From Erythrobacter sp. (GTDB lineage Bacteria > Pseudomonadota > Alphaproteobacteria > Sphingomonadales > Sphingomonadaceae), in assembly GCA_009993605.1 (NCBI GenBank), contig JAACTB010000007.1, positions 248,001 through 312,000 on the forward strand: a stretch of DNA of 64,000 nucleotides. The letters run 5' to 3'. Of this stretch, positions 32,665-44,532 are shown piece by piece. The position numbers and the translations under genes are program-made. Every line of letters begins with the position of its first letter. Positions within the stretch are counted from its first letter, which is position 1. Under the pieces are notes generated by a model that saw only the letters and a list, made by a program, of their open reading frames with translations, was not told the DNA's origin and searched no databases.

Positions 32665-33341
32665 CGTCGATGCGTTTGCTGCTTCTCTGCGCTCCGCTGG
32701 CCCTCGCCGCATGCGGGGAGGCGCCCGAGCCCGAACCCACGCCTACCGCAACGCCCACCGTGGCCGCTCCGCGCACGCTGGTTGCCGCCGATTTCGATCC
32801 CGCCTCGCTCGGCGCGAAAATCGTCGGGCCGCAGGGGCCGGAACCCGAAGCCGCGATCATGGCGGACGGGCGCGAGATCGCGCGGATAAAGAGCTTCGTC
32901 GCCTGTCCCGAGGGCGTCACCGAATGCGTCCCGGCCGACATGCCCGAGGGCACGGTCTACACCTATGTTCACGAAGTCACGCTGGCCGACGATCTCGAAC
33001 CGCAGGTGATCGAAACGCCCGAAGCGGGCGGCGCGGTGATGGAAGTCCCCACCTCGCTGTTCCGCATGACGCAAGCGGCTCAGGGCTTCAACCGCTCGGT
33101 CGGCTATTCGCGCGGGCAGGCGGAGACTGCGCTCGGCGCGAGCGACGCGATCCAGGTCAGCAGCGATTCGGGCCAGATCATCTGGAGGGTGACCACCGGT
33201 TCGGGATGGAAGCCGGGTATGCCGGTGACCTTCTGGTGGCAATCGACCACGCCGCCCGAAGGCCCGGCGGAGGCCTACAGCCTCGAAGTCAATGGTATGA
33301 CCGCGCGTGCGAAGGGGCCGTTTCCGCCCGCAGCGCAGTAG
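32661..33341 (+). CDS. Predicted lipoprotein
   Basis: 226 residues. The N-terminus has a basic start, a hydrophobic core and the lipobox LALAAC at about residues 13-18, so the mature protein begins at Cys 18 and should be anchored in the outer or inner membrane. A Pro/Thr-rich linker (EPEPTPTATPT) follows, then a domain of unknown function with GGAVMEVPTSLFRM. GTG 32661 overlaps the yqeY stop as GTGA; ATG at 32670 is an alternative start. Confidence 0.8.
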   Translation: MTSMRLLLLCAPLALAACGEAPEPEPTPTATPTVAAPRTLVAADFDPASLGAKIVGPQGPEPEAAIMADGREIARIKSFVACPEGVTECVPADMPEGTVYTYVHEVTLADDLEPQVIETPEAGGAVMEVPTSLFRMTQAAQGFNRSVGYSRGQAETALGASDAIQVSSDSGQIIWRVTTGSGWKPGMPVTFWWQSTTPPEGPAEAYSLEVNGMTARAKGPFPPAAQ

Positions 33342-33393
33342 CCCCGGCGGCTCGATGTCTATAGGGTAGCGCGGTGCAACCGGACTCGCCCCC

Positions 33394-35256
33394 ATGCTGA
33401 CGCCCCAGTGGCTCGACGAATTGCGCGCGCGGATCACGCTGTCCGCGATCGTCGGGCGCACGGTGCGGCTGACGAAGGCGGGGCGCGAGTTCAAGGCGTG
33501 CTGCCCGTTCCATAACGAGAAGACGCCCAGCTTCTACGTCAATGACGAGAAGGGGTTCTATCACTGCTTCGGCTGCGAGGCGCATGGCGATGCCATCCGC
33601 TGGATGACCGATCAGCAGGGCCTGCCCTTCATGGACGCGGTGAAGGAACTCGCGGCGGAAGCCGGGATGGAGGTCCCCGCCCCCGATCCGCGCGCGGCAC
33701 GGCAGGCGGAGAAGCGCGCCAGCCTGCATGACGTGACGGCGGCGGCGCAGGCGTTCTACGTCGACAGGCTGCGATCCGCCGACGGCGCCGGCGCGCGGGC
33801 CTATCTGGCGCGCCGCGGGTTTGCGCAAGGCGTGGTGGAATCGTTCGGCTTTGGCTTCGCGCCCGAGGAACGCCAGGCGATCCCGCGTGCCCTGTCACAG
33901 TTCGACGAGCCGATGCTGCTCGAAACCGGGCTCAGGATCGATGTCGAGGGCAAGGAGCCCTACGACCGGTTTCGCGGACGGCTGATGCTGCCGATCCAGG
34001 ATGCGCGCGGACGAGTAATCGGTTTCGGCGGACGCATCCTCGACGGAGATTCCAATCCCAACGCGCCCAAATATCTGAATTCGCCCGACACCCCTTTGTT
34101 CGACAAGGGGCGCACGCTCTACAACCTCCACCGGGCCGCCCCCGCCGCGCGCAAATCGGGGCGGATGATCGTGGTCGAGGGCTATATGGACGCGATCGCC
34201 CTCGCCCAGGCCGGGTTCGAGGAAGCGGTCGCCCCGCTCGGCACCGCCTTGACCGAGACGCAGATCGAGATGCTGTGGCGCCATGTCGAACGGCCGATCC
34301 TGTGCTTCGATGGCGACAAGGCGGGCCAGAAGGCGGCGATGCGGGCCGTCGCGCGCGCGCTCCCGCTGCTGCTCCCGGCCCATTCGCTCGCCATCGTGCG
34401 CCTGCCCAGCGGGCTCGACCCCGACGACCTTCTGCGCGAACAGGGGGCCGAAGCGATGGAGCGTCTGCTGGCGCAGCCCGCTGGATTGCTCGATACTTTG
34501 TGGGATTACGAGAAGGCCGCTGCGCCGCTCAATTCGCCCGAGGACAAAGCGGGTCTAAAGGCGCGTCTGCTCGACCACGTCGAGACCATTCAGCACCCCG
34601 ATATCAAGGCGCTCTACAAGCGAGAATTGCTCGAGCGGTTTTCCGCTTTCGCCTTTCCGCCCAAGCCCCGGCGCGAATGGACGCCGCAATCCTTTTCTGG
34701 CGGGCGCAGGGCGCCGTGGCAGGGCAAAGCCGTTATCCCCGCCCTTTCGCAAGAGGCGAAAAGCCGCCTCGAACGCGCGATTTCAGGCGGAGCACGCGAT
34801 TCTTTCGTCGCGGCGATTATCGCAGGGCTCGCGCGCTTTCCCGACCAGATACTGCGTCATGAAGAGGCGCTTCTGGGCCTGGCGGAGAGTGATCGAAATG
34901 TCGGACCTGCCATCGATTCCTTGATTGAAGCCGCCGAGACGCTTGATTTGCACGGCGAATCATCCATATCGCTCGATAACGGCCTTCCCGCCCCACCGGA
35001 AAAAACCCGCTTCGCCTTCCTCGATGATGGCACCGACCCGGTAGATGCGCGCGAGGATCTGGCCGAAGCCGTGTCGCTCCTGGTCGAAAGGCCTGCGTTG
35101 GAAGCTGCCCTGATGGCGGCGACCGCGCGGTTCGATCAGGACCCGGAAGGCTCGATCGCCGAACAGGCCAGCCACCGCGAACGGTTGCTGGCGCTGAACG
35201 ACCGGTTGAAGCGGTTTGGGCGCAGGCGCGCCGCGGCGGCCGAAAGCAGGAATTGA
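33394..35256 (+). CDS. dnaG: DNA primase
   Basis: 620 residues. The CHC2 zinc finger is clear (CCPFHNEKTPSFYVND and FHCFGC-like YHCFGC at residues 36-61). The TOPRIM region includes MIVVEGYMDAIALAQAG (about 257-273) and CFDGDKAGQKAA (about 305-316), which hold the catalytic acidic residues. The C-terminal DnaB-interaction region, about residues 420-620, is helical and degenerate as usual. It synthesises RNA primers for replication and lies directly upstream of rpoD. Confidence 0.97.
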   Translation: MLTPQWLDELRARITLSAIVGRTVRLTKAGREFKACCPFHNEKTPSFYVNDEKGFYHCFGCEAHGDAIRWMTDQQGLPFMDAVKELAAEAGMEVPAPDPRAARQAEKRASLHDVTAAAQAFYVDRLRSADGAGARAYLARRGFAQGVVESFGFGFAPEERQAIPRALSQFDEPMLLETGLRIDVEGKEPYDRFRGRLMLPIQDARGRVIGFGGRILDGDSNPNAPKYLNSPDTPLFDKGRTLYNLHRAAPAARKSGRMIVVEGYMDAIALAQAGFEEAVAPLGTALTETQIEMLWRHVERPILCFDGDKAGQKAAMRAVARALPLLLPAHSLAIVRLPSGLDPDDLLREQGAEAMERLLAQPAGLLDTLWDYEKAAAPLNSPEDKAGLKARLLDHVETIQHPDIKALYKRELLERFSAFAFPPKPRREWTPQSFSGGRRAPWQGKAVIPALSQEAKSRLERAISGGARDSFVAAIIAGLARFPDQILRHEEALLGLAESDRNVGPAIDSLIEAAETLDLHGESSISLDNGLPAPPEKTRFAFLDDGTDPVDAREDLAEAVSLLVERPALEAALMAATARFDQDPEGSIAEQASHRERLLALNDRLKRFGRRRAAAAESRN

Positions 35257-35310
35257 TCGATCGTGTGGGGCCCTCCCGCCCGGCACGCAGAAACGGACTG
35301 ACCCACCTTC

Positions 35311-37332
<2,022 letters not shown>

Positions 37333-37344
37333 TCCGCTTTACGT

Positions 37345-37378
37345 AAGGACCGGAGATCGCGCGATCTCCGGTCCTTTT
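37345..37378 (+). terminator. Rho-independent terminator after rpoD
   Basis: A 32-bp palindrome centred on GCGC (37345-37376), with GGACCGGAGATC pairing to GATCTCCGGTCC, followed by TTTT. It ends the yqeY-dnaG-rpoD unit. Confidence 0.9.
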
Positions 37379-37419
37379 CTATCCGATCTCGACAGGCAAG
37401 AGCGTCTGTCGAAACCGGC

Positions 37420-39423
37420 TCAGAAGTGGATACCCACCGCTGCATTGTAGCTGGCGGTCCCATCACCCAGATCAACGGCCACGCCCGCGCGGACCACCGG
37501 CATGGCCGGGCTGTCGAACGCCTTGCCGATACCCAGCGCGATCGCAGCCTGTTCTCGCCGCCCACCGACACCGGCGACGACCATGCCCTTGCCCGGCATG
37601 ATCGCCTGGGGCAGCCCAGCCAGCGCCGCGGTGCCAGCACTCGCACGATCGATCTCGCGGCCCAGCTCCTCGCGCGTTCCATCGAGGTTCGCCCACATCC
37701 GGTCGAGATCGTCCATCACCGCCGCTATAGAACGGTCGGTATAGGTGAGCGCGCTTTGCAACGTAGCGATGTCCCCGCCGACCATCTGGCCCATCGTCGC
37801 CGCGTCGCTGGCGGCGATACCGTTGGCGATCCCGCTGAGGCGCCGCGCGCCTTCCGTGCCTTCGAAGGAAACCGTCGCACCGCCGCGATGGCTCGCCACC
37901 AGAACCGTCTCGTCCGCTGCGGCGCGCACCATCCCGATCCGTCCCTCGGCGACATCCGCTCTTAGCGCCGCATTCGCTTGGCTGTTGGCGAGTATGGCCG
38001 CCGTCTGAAGGTCATTTACCGCAACCGCATCGGCCAGCCCGCTCGTATTGGCGGCGATCTGGGCGGAATGGTCCTGCAGTTGGGCATCCTGCCTCAGATT
38101 GGCGGCGCTGTTGGCGGCGATGTTCGTTTCGTTGCTTGCGATCCGGGTCTCATGGACGGAGATTGCCGCGGCATTCTTGTCGATCCGCGCCGCATTGGTG
38201 CTGATCGCAATGTCCTGTGCCAGATTGGTCGCCGTGTTCGCTGCGATGGCGACGTCCTGCTGAAGGTTCGTCGCGGTATTGGAAGCGATGGCCTGCACGT
38301 TCGCGTCGACATCGCCACGCAATGTCTCGACCGCGCTGCTGTTGAGAGTCACCCTGTTTTCGATGGAAGCGAGAAGCGTGCCGCTCTGAGTGACGGCGGA
38401 TTCCAATCCGCCCACACGCGCGTCGAGGCCAGCGAGCGCCGTGTCATGGTCGCCGACACGCGCGTCGAGACCGACCAGCGCCGTGTCGTGACCGTCGACG
38501 CGCGCGTTGAGGACGCCGAGATCGACCTCGACCGTAGCGATGGCGGCCGTGTTCGTCTCGGTCTGCGAGGCTTGCACGGCGAGAGCGCCGGTCAGATCGT
38601 CTACTCTGCCGGAAAGGCCCGTCAGACCGGCGTTGATTTCCGTCAGGTCGCCGAGGGACCCGGCAAGCCCTCCTTCCAAATCCGCCAACCGAGAGTCGTG
38701 TTTGGAAAGGAGCGCGCCGTTCGCATCGACCCGTGCGCTCAGGCCGTCCAAATCGCTGTTGATCGTGGCGATCGCAGCCGTATTCGTCTCCGTCTGCGAG
38801 ACTTGTACTGCAAGCGCGCCGGTCAGATCGTCGACCCTGCCGGAAAGCCCCGTAAGATCGGCGTCGATGTCTGCAATGTCGCCGAGAGACCCGGCAAGCG
38901 CTCCTTCCAGCCCCGCCAACCGGGTGTCCTGATCGGAAAGCAGCGCGCCGTTCGCATCGACCCGTGCGCTCAGCCCATCCAGATCGGTGGCGAGCGTCGC
39001 GATAGCGGACGTGTTCGTATCAGCCTGCGCAATCTGCGCATCGAGCCGAGTGCCGATGCCGCTCACCACTCCCGACAATTGCGTGACATCGGTCTGAAGC
39101 GTGACGAGCGTCCCATCGAGCGCTGTCAGGCGTGTATCGTGATCCGACAAAAGCGAGGTGTTTATCGCGATGGCCGCCGTGTTACCGGTGATATCGCTGC
39201 GCAGCACGGACAGATCGACATCGATCCGTCCGATATCGGCGAGCAGAGCGGCGCGCTCGGTCTCAGCCGTATCCTGTTTGGCCTCGATACCCTCGACCCG
39301 CGTGGTGAGCACGTCGACCTTCAGATCGATATCGCCGATCGTCAGCAATTGCCCCATCGCCGGTGTGGCAATGGCCAACGCTGCTGCCATGGCCGGAATT
39401 GCAATTCCATACTTGTTCCACAT
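37420..39423 (-). CDS. Trimeric autotransporter adhesin (YadA-like)
   Basis: 667 residues from ATG 39423 (MWNKYGIAIPAMAAALAIATPAMGQ), with a strong signal peptide and GGGGGTAGGA upstream. The middle is a Leu/Ala/Asp heptad coiled-coil stalk with two 77-residue repeats (about residues 159-312) and shorter 14-residue repeats (VGLDARVGDHDTAL). Near residue 567, ARRLSGIANGIAASDAATMGQM is a YadA neck-type motif. The last 75 residues (AIALGIGKAFDSPAMPV to YNAAVGIHF) form the trimeric beta-barrel anchor. It should be displayed on the surface for adhesion. An upstream in-frame extension to 39507 has no support. Confidence 0.88.
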   Translation of the reverse strand: MWNKYGIAIPAMAAALAIATPAMGQLLTIGDIDLKVDVLTTRVEGIEAKQDTAETERAALLADIGRIDVDLSVLRSDITGNTAAIAINTSLLSDHDTRLTALDGTLVTLQTDVTQLSGVVSGIGTRLDAQIAQADTNTSAIATLATDLDGLSARVDANGALLSDQDTRLAGLEGALAGSLGDIADIDADLTGLSGRVDDLTGALAVQVSQTETNTAAIATINSDLDGLSARVDANGALLSKHDSRLADLEGGLAGSLGDLTEINAGLTGLSGRVDDLTGALAVQASQTETNTAAIATVEVDLGVLNARVDGHDTALVGLDARVGDHDTALAGLDARVGGLESAVTQSGTLLASIENRVTLNSSAVETLRGDVDANVQAIASNTATNLQQDVAIAANTATNLAQDIAISTNAARIDKNAAAISVHETRIASNETNIAANSAANLRQDAQLQDHSAQIAANTSGLADAVAVNDLQTAAILANSQANAALRADVAEGRIGMVRAAADETVLVASHRGGATVSFEGTEGARRLSGIANGIAASDAATMGQMVGGDIATLQSALTYTDRSIAAVMDDLDRMWANLDGTREELGREIDRASAGTAALAGLPQAIMPGKGMVVAGVGGRREQAAIALGIGKAFDSPAMPVVRAGVAVDLGDGTASYNAAVGIHF
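38488..38949 (-). repeat. Two tandem 231-bp repeats within the adhesin stalk
   Basis: Units 38949-38719 and 38718-38488 each encode 77 residues from GALLS to SARVDAN or NARVDGH and share most of their sequence, for example GSLGD, LTGLSGRVDDLTGALAVQ and SQTETNTAAIAT. A partly diverged earlier unit precedes them. Confidence 0.85.
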
Positions 39424-39634
39424 GGTCCTACCCCCACGTCTTCCAACCGTAGAATGCAGAACAGGCGTTTTAACCGCCTTGACGTAGCGTAGAACAGGTT
39501 TTCGCAAATTACGTCATTGTTTTCCAAGAAAAATTTATGGCTTTTTTGCGTTCCTCCCCTTCAAATCGAAAAAAACGATGGTATCATTGCGCATCTCTTA
39601 AAAGTCATGTTCACGCTTATACGCAAGATTGGTC

Positions 39635-40600
39635 ATGAAAGCAGAAGCTAATCCAAACGGAACACCCGATTCGGAAGACACGATCACTCCTGCGGGTGTG
39701 CCTCCAAGCTCAGCCACTCTGACGGAAGTCGTCCGCGACATGCCCCGAGTGCGCGCCATGCTCGATCATGGTCCGGTCCAGATCACATCGCACAAGCGCA
39801 ACGAGTTCGTGATGGTACCGCAGGATGAGTTCGAGCGGATGGCATCGCTGTCCGGGGTCGAAAAGCAGGGCATCGACGAAAAGTTAAGCCTTGTTCTCGA
39901 GGCGGTCAGTTCCTCCATCATCATCATGGACAGCACGCAGCGTATCCGGCGGACGAACAAGGCGTTCCTCGATTATTTCGGTTATCGGGAAAGCGATGTC
40001 ATCGGGCGCCAGCTCGCCAGTCTCGCGAAGACCGCGACCGACAATTATATCCTCAACTGCATCAAGCAGGTTCAGGAAAGCGGCCGGGAAAAACGGTTCG
40101 AGATGGCTTCGTCTCACCGCGAAGGGCGATTCATCCGCTTCACTATACGCCCCTGGCCGGGCGGCGTGGCTCTCTTCGCCGACGACATCACCGAACAGAC
40201 CCGCGCGACCGAGCATGTCATGCAGGAATTGGCGCGGGACCAGGCGTCCAAGCATATCGGCGGGATCGGTTCGGGCGTGCTCGACGCCAACGGGGTTATT
40301 CGCAATGCGAGCCTGGGCCTCGCGGTCCTGCTCGGTGTCAGGCGTCGTTTGTTGATAGGTGCTTCGATCTATCGCGTTCTCTCGCCGGACTGCCGTGAGC
40401 AGGTGGAACGATGCCTTCATCGCCGCGGCCTCGAAACCGAGACGATCGAGATTGAATATCTGGCGAGCGGTGCCGAGTTCGCGACCGCACGGATGGTCTG
40501 CTCTCCCTTCGCGATCGGGCAGCTCCAGGATTGCGTCGCTTTCATCATCCAGGATTGCGCGCGGTGCGGAGAGCCACCGCCTGCCCTCGACCAGGAATAA
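39635..40600 (+). CDS. Phd/YefM-like domain fused to two PAS domains
   Basis: 321 residues from ATG 39635. Residues about 25-72 (LTEVVRDMPRVRAMLDHGPVQITSH then FVMVPQDEFERM) match the beta-alpha-beta layout of Phd/YefM antitoxin DNA-binding domains. Residues about 80-195 and 205-305 look like PAS domains (SIIIMDSTQRIRRTNKAFLDYFGY, GVLDANGVIRNASLGLAVLLG). No toxin gene is adjacent. It precedes an HWE kinase gene by 126 bases, so it may be a sensor-regulator of that cassette; the Phd assignment is by pattern only. Confidence 0.6.
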   Translation: MKAEANPNGTPDSEDTITPAGVPPSSATLTEVVRDMPRVRAMLDHGPVQITSHKRNEFVMVPQDEFERMASLSGVEKQGIDEKLSLVLEAVSSSIIIMDSTQRIRRTNKAFLDYFGYRESDVIGRQLASLAKTATDNYILNCIKQVQESGREKRFEMASSHREGRFIRFTIRPWPGGVALFADDITEQTRATEHVMQELARDQASKHIGGIGSGVLDANGVIRNASLGLAVLLGVRRRLLIGASIYRVLSPDCREQVERCLHRRGLETETIEIEYLASGAEFATARMVCSPFAIGQLQDCVAFIIQDCARCGEPPPALDQE

Positions 40601-40726
40601 AATTTAACAAATTTAATAGCCAAGCTGGAACCGGTTACCTGCTCGCCATTTTAGGCAATAGGGGACGGGTCGAGATTTACCGGCGCGTCTCCGTCGATCT
40701 GCAAGGCCTGCCAGGACGGATGCCAC

Positions 40727-42142
40727 GTGACTCTCGATTTCAAGAGCCTGCTGGACAGATCCCCCAATCCATATGTGACGCTGGATCGCGATCTGACGAT
40801 CGTCTGGGCGAACCGGGAATATCTCAAGGTCACCATGCGCCATCTCGACGACATCGTCGGGCGCAATATATTCGAAGCCTATCCGAGCGAGGGCGAAAGC
40901 TATCGCCAGTTGCGCGCATCTTTCGATCGGGTGCTCAAGACCGGCAAACCGGACGAAATAGCCCATATCCGCTACGACATTCCCGACGAACGCGGCAGTT
41001 TCGACACCCATTACTGGAGCGCGACGCACACCCCCCTCACCAATGAGAAGGGCGAGGTGGACCTGATTCTTCAACACACGGTCGACATTACCGAAGTCGA
41101 AGAATTGCGGCGTATGCGCGAAGCGATGGGGGTGTTGAAGCGCGCGCAGGCGGCGGAAGAACGCTATGCCGATGCGAACAAGGAACTGAACCAATTGCGG
41201 GCTCTGCTGGAGCAGGCGCCCGGCTTCGTGGCGGTCCTCGGCACCAGCGAGCATCGGTTCGTCATGGCCAATGCCGCCTATCGCCACCTCGTCGGTGGCC
41301 GCGACTTGATCGGAAAGACCGTCGGCGAAGCCTTGCCGGAGATGATCGCGCAGGGTTTCATCGATACGCTGGACCGGGTCTATGCGACCGGCGAGCCCTA
41401 TTTCGGGGCGCGCGAGGAAGTGAAGATCCACCACGAGCCCGGTGAGGGACTCCAGACCCTGTTCCTCGAATTCATCTTCCAACCCATCTTCAGCGACAGC
41501 GGCCAGGTGCAGGGCATCTTCATCCAGGGCCACGACGCGACCGAAGAGGTCCATGCCGAAGATCATCAGCGCCTGCTCATCAACGAACTCAACCACCGCG
41601 TAAAGAACACGCTGGCCATCGTGCAGGGACTGGCGCAGCAATCTTTCAATACACCCGAATGCCACCCTTCGATGGCAACGTTCAGTGCACGCCTCGCGGC
41701 CCTGGCGAGCGCCCACAACCTCTTGACCGAACGCCATTGGGAATCGGCCGATGTCGGGACGATCGTCAGGCGCGCTCTCGCCGCTACGGTCAGTACCGAC
41801 GAGGACAGGGTAAGCTGTACCGGCCCCAAGCTTGCGATCGACCCGCAGTCTGCCGTCGCCCTCGCCATGGTCGTCCACGAACTTTCGACCAACGCCATCA
41901 AATACGGGGCACTGTCGCGGGAGACGGGCAAGGTTGCGATCGAATGGTCAGCAGCCATCGTCGAGGAAGGGACGCACGTCACTTTCACCTGGCAGGAAAG
42001 CGGCGGTCCTCCGGTCGAGCAACCACAATCGAAAGGCTTCGGCTCGCGGCTGATCCAGCGCGGCTTCGGTGTCGCGAACGGCGGGGCGGAGCTCGAATAC
42101 GTGCCCGGTGGGTTTCGATGCCGGATCGAGGGCGTGCTGTGA
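40727..42142 (+). CDS. PAS-PAS HWE-family sensor histidine kinase
   Basis: 471 residues from GTG 40727. Two PAS domains (about 8-125 and 155-270) are followed by the HWE phosphoacceptor region NELNHRVKNTLAIVQGLAQQSF with the histidine near residue 286, the N-box HELSTNAIKYGAL, and a final WQESGGPP plus GFGSRLI (C-terminal ATPase). HWE kinases are common in Alphaproteobacteria for light, redox or general stress sensing. No transmembrane segments are seen, so it is cytosolic. Its stop overlaps the response regulator start. Confidence 0.9.
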   Translation: MTLDFKSLLDRSPNPYVTLDRDLTIVWANREYLKVTMRHLDDIVGRNIFEAYPSEGESYRQLRASFDRVLKTGKPDEIAHIRYDIPDERGSFDTHYWSATHTPLTNEKGEVDLILQHTVDITEVEELRRMREAMGVLKRAQAAEERYADANKELNQLRALLEQAPGFVAVLGTSEHRFVMANAAYRHLVGGRDLIGKTVGEALPEMIAQGFIDTLDRVYATGEPYFGAREEVKIHHEPGEGLQTLFLEFIFQPIFSDSGQVQGIFIQGHDATEEVHAEDHQRLLINELNHRVKNTLAIVQGLAQQSFNTPECHPSMATFSARLAALASAHNLLTERHWESADVGTIVRRALAATVSTDEDRVSCTGPKLAIDPQSAVALAMVVHELSTNAIKYGALSRETGKVAIEWSAAIVEEGTHVTFTWQESGGPPVEQPQSKGFGSRLIQRGFGVANGGAELEYVPGGFRCRIEGVL

Positions 42143-42489
42143 CCTGGACGGGAAAGACGGTCCTGATCCTCGAAGACGAGCCCATCATCGCGATGTGTCT
42201 CGAAGACATGTTGCTAGATAACGGCGCAGAGGTCATCGTTTCGGGATCGGTCACTCAGGCGCTGGCCGCGCTCGGCCGGACCAGCCCCGATTGCGCGGTG
42301 CTCGACGTCAATCTGCATGGCGAGAAGAGCTATCCCGTCGCCGCCCGGCTGGACGAGCTCGGCGTGCCGTTCGTCTTCGCGACCGGCTATGGCGATGCCG
42401 AGCATCCCCCGCGCTTCGCCAAATGGCCGACGATCACGAAACCATACCGGTTCTCGCAAATCCGCGAGCAGCTGGAATGCGGGGATTGA
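42139..42489 (+). CDS. Single-domain response regulator
   Basis: 116 residues from GTG 42139, overlapping the kinase stop as GTGA. The receiver pattern is complete: VLILEDEPIIAM with the acidic pair, phosphoacceptor Asp in CAVLDVNLHGEKS, a Thr in FVFATGYGD and Lys in PTITKPYRF. There is no output domain. It is probably phosphorylated by the adjacent HWE kinase and passes the signal to another protein. Confidence 0.9.
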   Translation: MTWTGKTVLILEDEPIIAMCLEDMLLDNGAEVIVSGSVTQALAALGRTSPDCAVLDVNLHGEKSYPVAARLDELGVPFVFATGYGDAEHPPRFAKWPTITKPYRFSQIREQLECGD

Positions 42490-42538
42490 TCGCAAACACG
42501 GTGGAAATGAAGGGCGATCGCTTCTATGCGGACGCACC

Positions 42539-42976
42539 ATGCGTATCGCCATTGCCTCCGACCATGCCGCCATCGACCTCAAGGCCGAATTGCGCGACTG
42601 GATGATCGAACAGGGCCACGAGGTCGCCGACCTCGGGCCGGACACGACCGACAGCGTCGACTATCCCGATTACGGCTACAAGCTCGCCAGCGTCGTCGCC
42701 GACGGAACGGCGGAACGCGGCGTTGCGCTGTGCGGCAGCGGGATCGGTATCTCGATCGCGATCAACCGCAATCCGGCCTGCCGCAGCGCGCTCGTGTCCG
42801 AGCCGCTGAGCGCGGAACTGGCGCGCTCTCACAACGATGCGAACGTCATCGCCATGGGCGCCCGCCTGACCGGTTCCGACATGGCGAAAGCCTGCCTTGA
42901 GGCTTTCCTTTCGACCGATTTCCTCGGCGACCGGCATCAGCGCCGTGTCGACAAACTGTCCAATCCGGAGATGTGA
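42539..42976 (+). CDS. rpiB: Ribose-5-phosphate isomerase B
   Basis: 145 residues from ATG 42539. Interconverts ribose 5-phosphate and ribulose 5-phosphate. The family signatures [37 protein letters not shown] and the catalytic Cys loop [17 protein letters not shown] are present. It lies one base from the glyA start, so the two are co-translated. Confidence 0.94.
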   Translation: MRIAIASDHAAIDLKAELRDWMIEQGHEVADLGPDTTDSVDYPDYGYKLASVVADGTAERGVALCGSGIGISIAINRNPACRSALVSEPLSAELARSHNDANVIAMGARLTGSDMAKACLEAFLSTDFLGDRHQRRVDKLSNPEM

Positions 42977-42977
42977 C

Positions 42978-44294
42978 TTGGCCACCCAGCCCGCCCCCGA
43001 TCAAAGCCGCACCCCCACCGATCGCTTCTGGCATGACAGTCTCGCCGAAGCCGATCCCGAAATTTACGGTGCGATCCGCAACGAGCTGAAGCGGCAGCAG
43101 GACAAGATCGAGCTGATCGCGAGCGAGAACATCGCGTCCTCCGCCGTGCTGGAAGCCGCGGGAAGCGTTTTCACGAACAAATATGCCGAGGGCTATCCCG
43201 GCAAGCGCTATTACGGCGGTTGCGATTACGCCGATGTCGTCGAAACACTGGCGATCGAGCGGGCGAAAAAGCTGTTCGGCTGCGAATTCGCCAATGTGCA
43301 GCCGAACAGCGGCAGCCAGATGAACCAGGCGGTGTTTCTCGCGCTGCTCCAGCCCGGCGAAACCTTCATGGGGCTCGACCTCAATTCGGGCGGCCACCTG
43401 ACCCACGGCTCGCCCGTCAATATGAGCGGCAAGTGGTTCAACCCGGTCAGCTACGGCGTGCGCCGCGAAGACGAGCTGATCGACATGGACGCGGTCATGG
43501 CGACGGCCAAGGCGCACAAGCCCAAGCTGATCATCGCCGGCGGCACCGCCTATTCGCGCACCTGGGACTGGGCAGCGTTCCGCCGCATCGCGGACGAAGT
43601 CGGCGCCTATCTGATGGTCGATATGAGCCACATTTCCGGCCTCGTCGCGGGCGGTGCCCATCCCTCGCCCATGCCGCACGCGCATGTCGTCACCACGACG
43701 ACGCACAAGAGCCTGCGCGGTCCGCGTTCGGGCGTGATCCTGTGGAACGATCCCGAACTGTCGAAGCCCATCAACATGGCGGTCTTCCCGGGAATGCAGG
43801 GTGGTCCGCTGATGCATATCGTCGCGGCCAAGGCCGTCGCCTTTGCAGAGGCGTTGCGACCCGATTTCAAGGATTATGCAAGTGCGGTGGTGGACAATGC
43901 CCGCGCCCTTGCCGCAAGCCTCGAAGAGAACGGCCTGCGCGTGGTCTCCGGCGGTACGGACAATCATTCGATGCTGGTCGATCTGACGGCGAAGGATGTG
44001 ACCGGCAAGGACGCCGAAAAGGGCCTCGATCGCGCATGGTTGACCTGTAACAAGAACGGCATCCCCTACGACACGCGCAGCCCCTTCGTAACCAGCGGCG
44101 TGCGCCTCGGCACGCCCGCGGGCACGACACGCGGTTTCGGGACCGAGGAATTCCGCACCATCGGCAAGCTGATCGCTGAAGTGGTCGACGGTCTGTCGAA
44201 GAACGGCGCCGATGGCGATCCCGCCGTAGAGCAGAGCGTGCGCGACCGCGTGAGCGAACTGTGCGATCGTTTTCCGGTCTATCCCGGCCGCTGA
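42978..44294 (+). CDS. glyA: Serine hydroxymethyltransferase
   Basis: 438 residues from TTG 42978, with GGAG seven bases upstream. The PLP enzyme converts serine and tetrahydrofolate to glycine and methylene-tetrahydrofolate. The PLP-lysine motif [16 protein letters not shown] is present, along with [19 protein letters not shown] and the C-terminal [15 protein letters not shown]. An earlier in-frame ATG (42897) falls inside rpiB and is rejected. Confidence 0.96.
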   Translation: MATQPAPDQSRTPTDRFWHDSLAEADPEIYGAIRNELKRQQDKIELIASENIASSAVLEAAGSVFTNKYAEGYPGKRYYGGCDYADVVETLAIERAKKLFGCEFANVQPNSGSQMNQAVFLALLQPGETFMGLDLNSGGHLTHGSPVNMSGKWFNPVSYGVRREDELIDMDAVMATAKAHKPKLIIAGGTAYSRTWDWAAFRRIADEVGAYLMVDMSHISGLVAGGAHPSPMPHAHVVTTTTHKSLRGPRSGVILWNDPELSKPINMAVFPGMQGGPLMHIVAAKAVAFAEALRPDFKDYASAVVDNARALAASLEENGLRVVSGGTDNHSMLVDLTAKDVTGKDAEKGLDRAWLTCNKNGIPYDTRSPFVTSGVRLGTPAGTTRGFGTEEFRTIGKLIAEVVDGLSKNGADGDPAVEQSVRDRVSELCDRFPVYPGR

Positions 44295-44305
44295 GGAGTA
44301 CGAAC

Positions 44306-44524
44306 ATGGATAATCGCGATCCGCGCCGCAACGATTGGGTGGAAGACGCCAAGGCGGAAGTCTCCGGCATGGCGAAGGGCGGCATGGACCATCCTTCGAC
44401 CAAGCCCGTTCTCGCCGGAGCCGCGATCGGCGCGCTGGCTGGCGCCCTGTTGCCGGTGGTGACGCTTCCGGTCGGCGCCATCGTCGGAGCAGGCTTCGCA
44501 TTCTACAACAGGATCAAGAAGTAA
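44306..44524 (+). CDS. Small glycine-rich membrane protein
   Basis: 72 residues from ATG 44306. A charged N-terminus (MDNRDPRRNDWVEDAKAEV) precedes a glycine/alanine-rich membrane stretch (VLAGAAIGALAGALLPVVTLPVGAIVGAG) and a short basic end. It lies 11 bases after glyA and 8 before nrdR. Resembles small glycine-zipper envelope proteins; no known function. Confidence 0.75.
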   Translation: MDNRDPRRNDWVEDAKAEVSGMAKGGMDHPSTKPVLAGAAIGALAGALLPVVTLPVGAIVGAGFAFYNRIKK

Positions 44525-44532
44525 CCCTCTGA

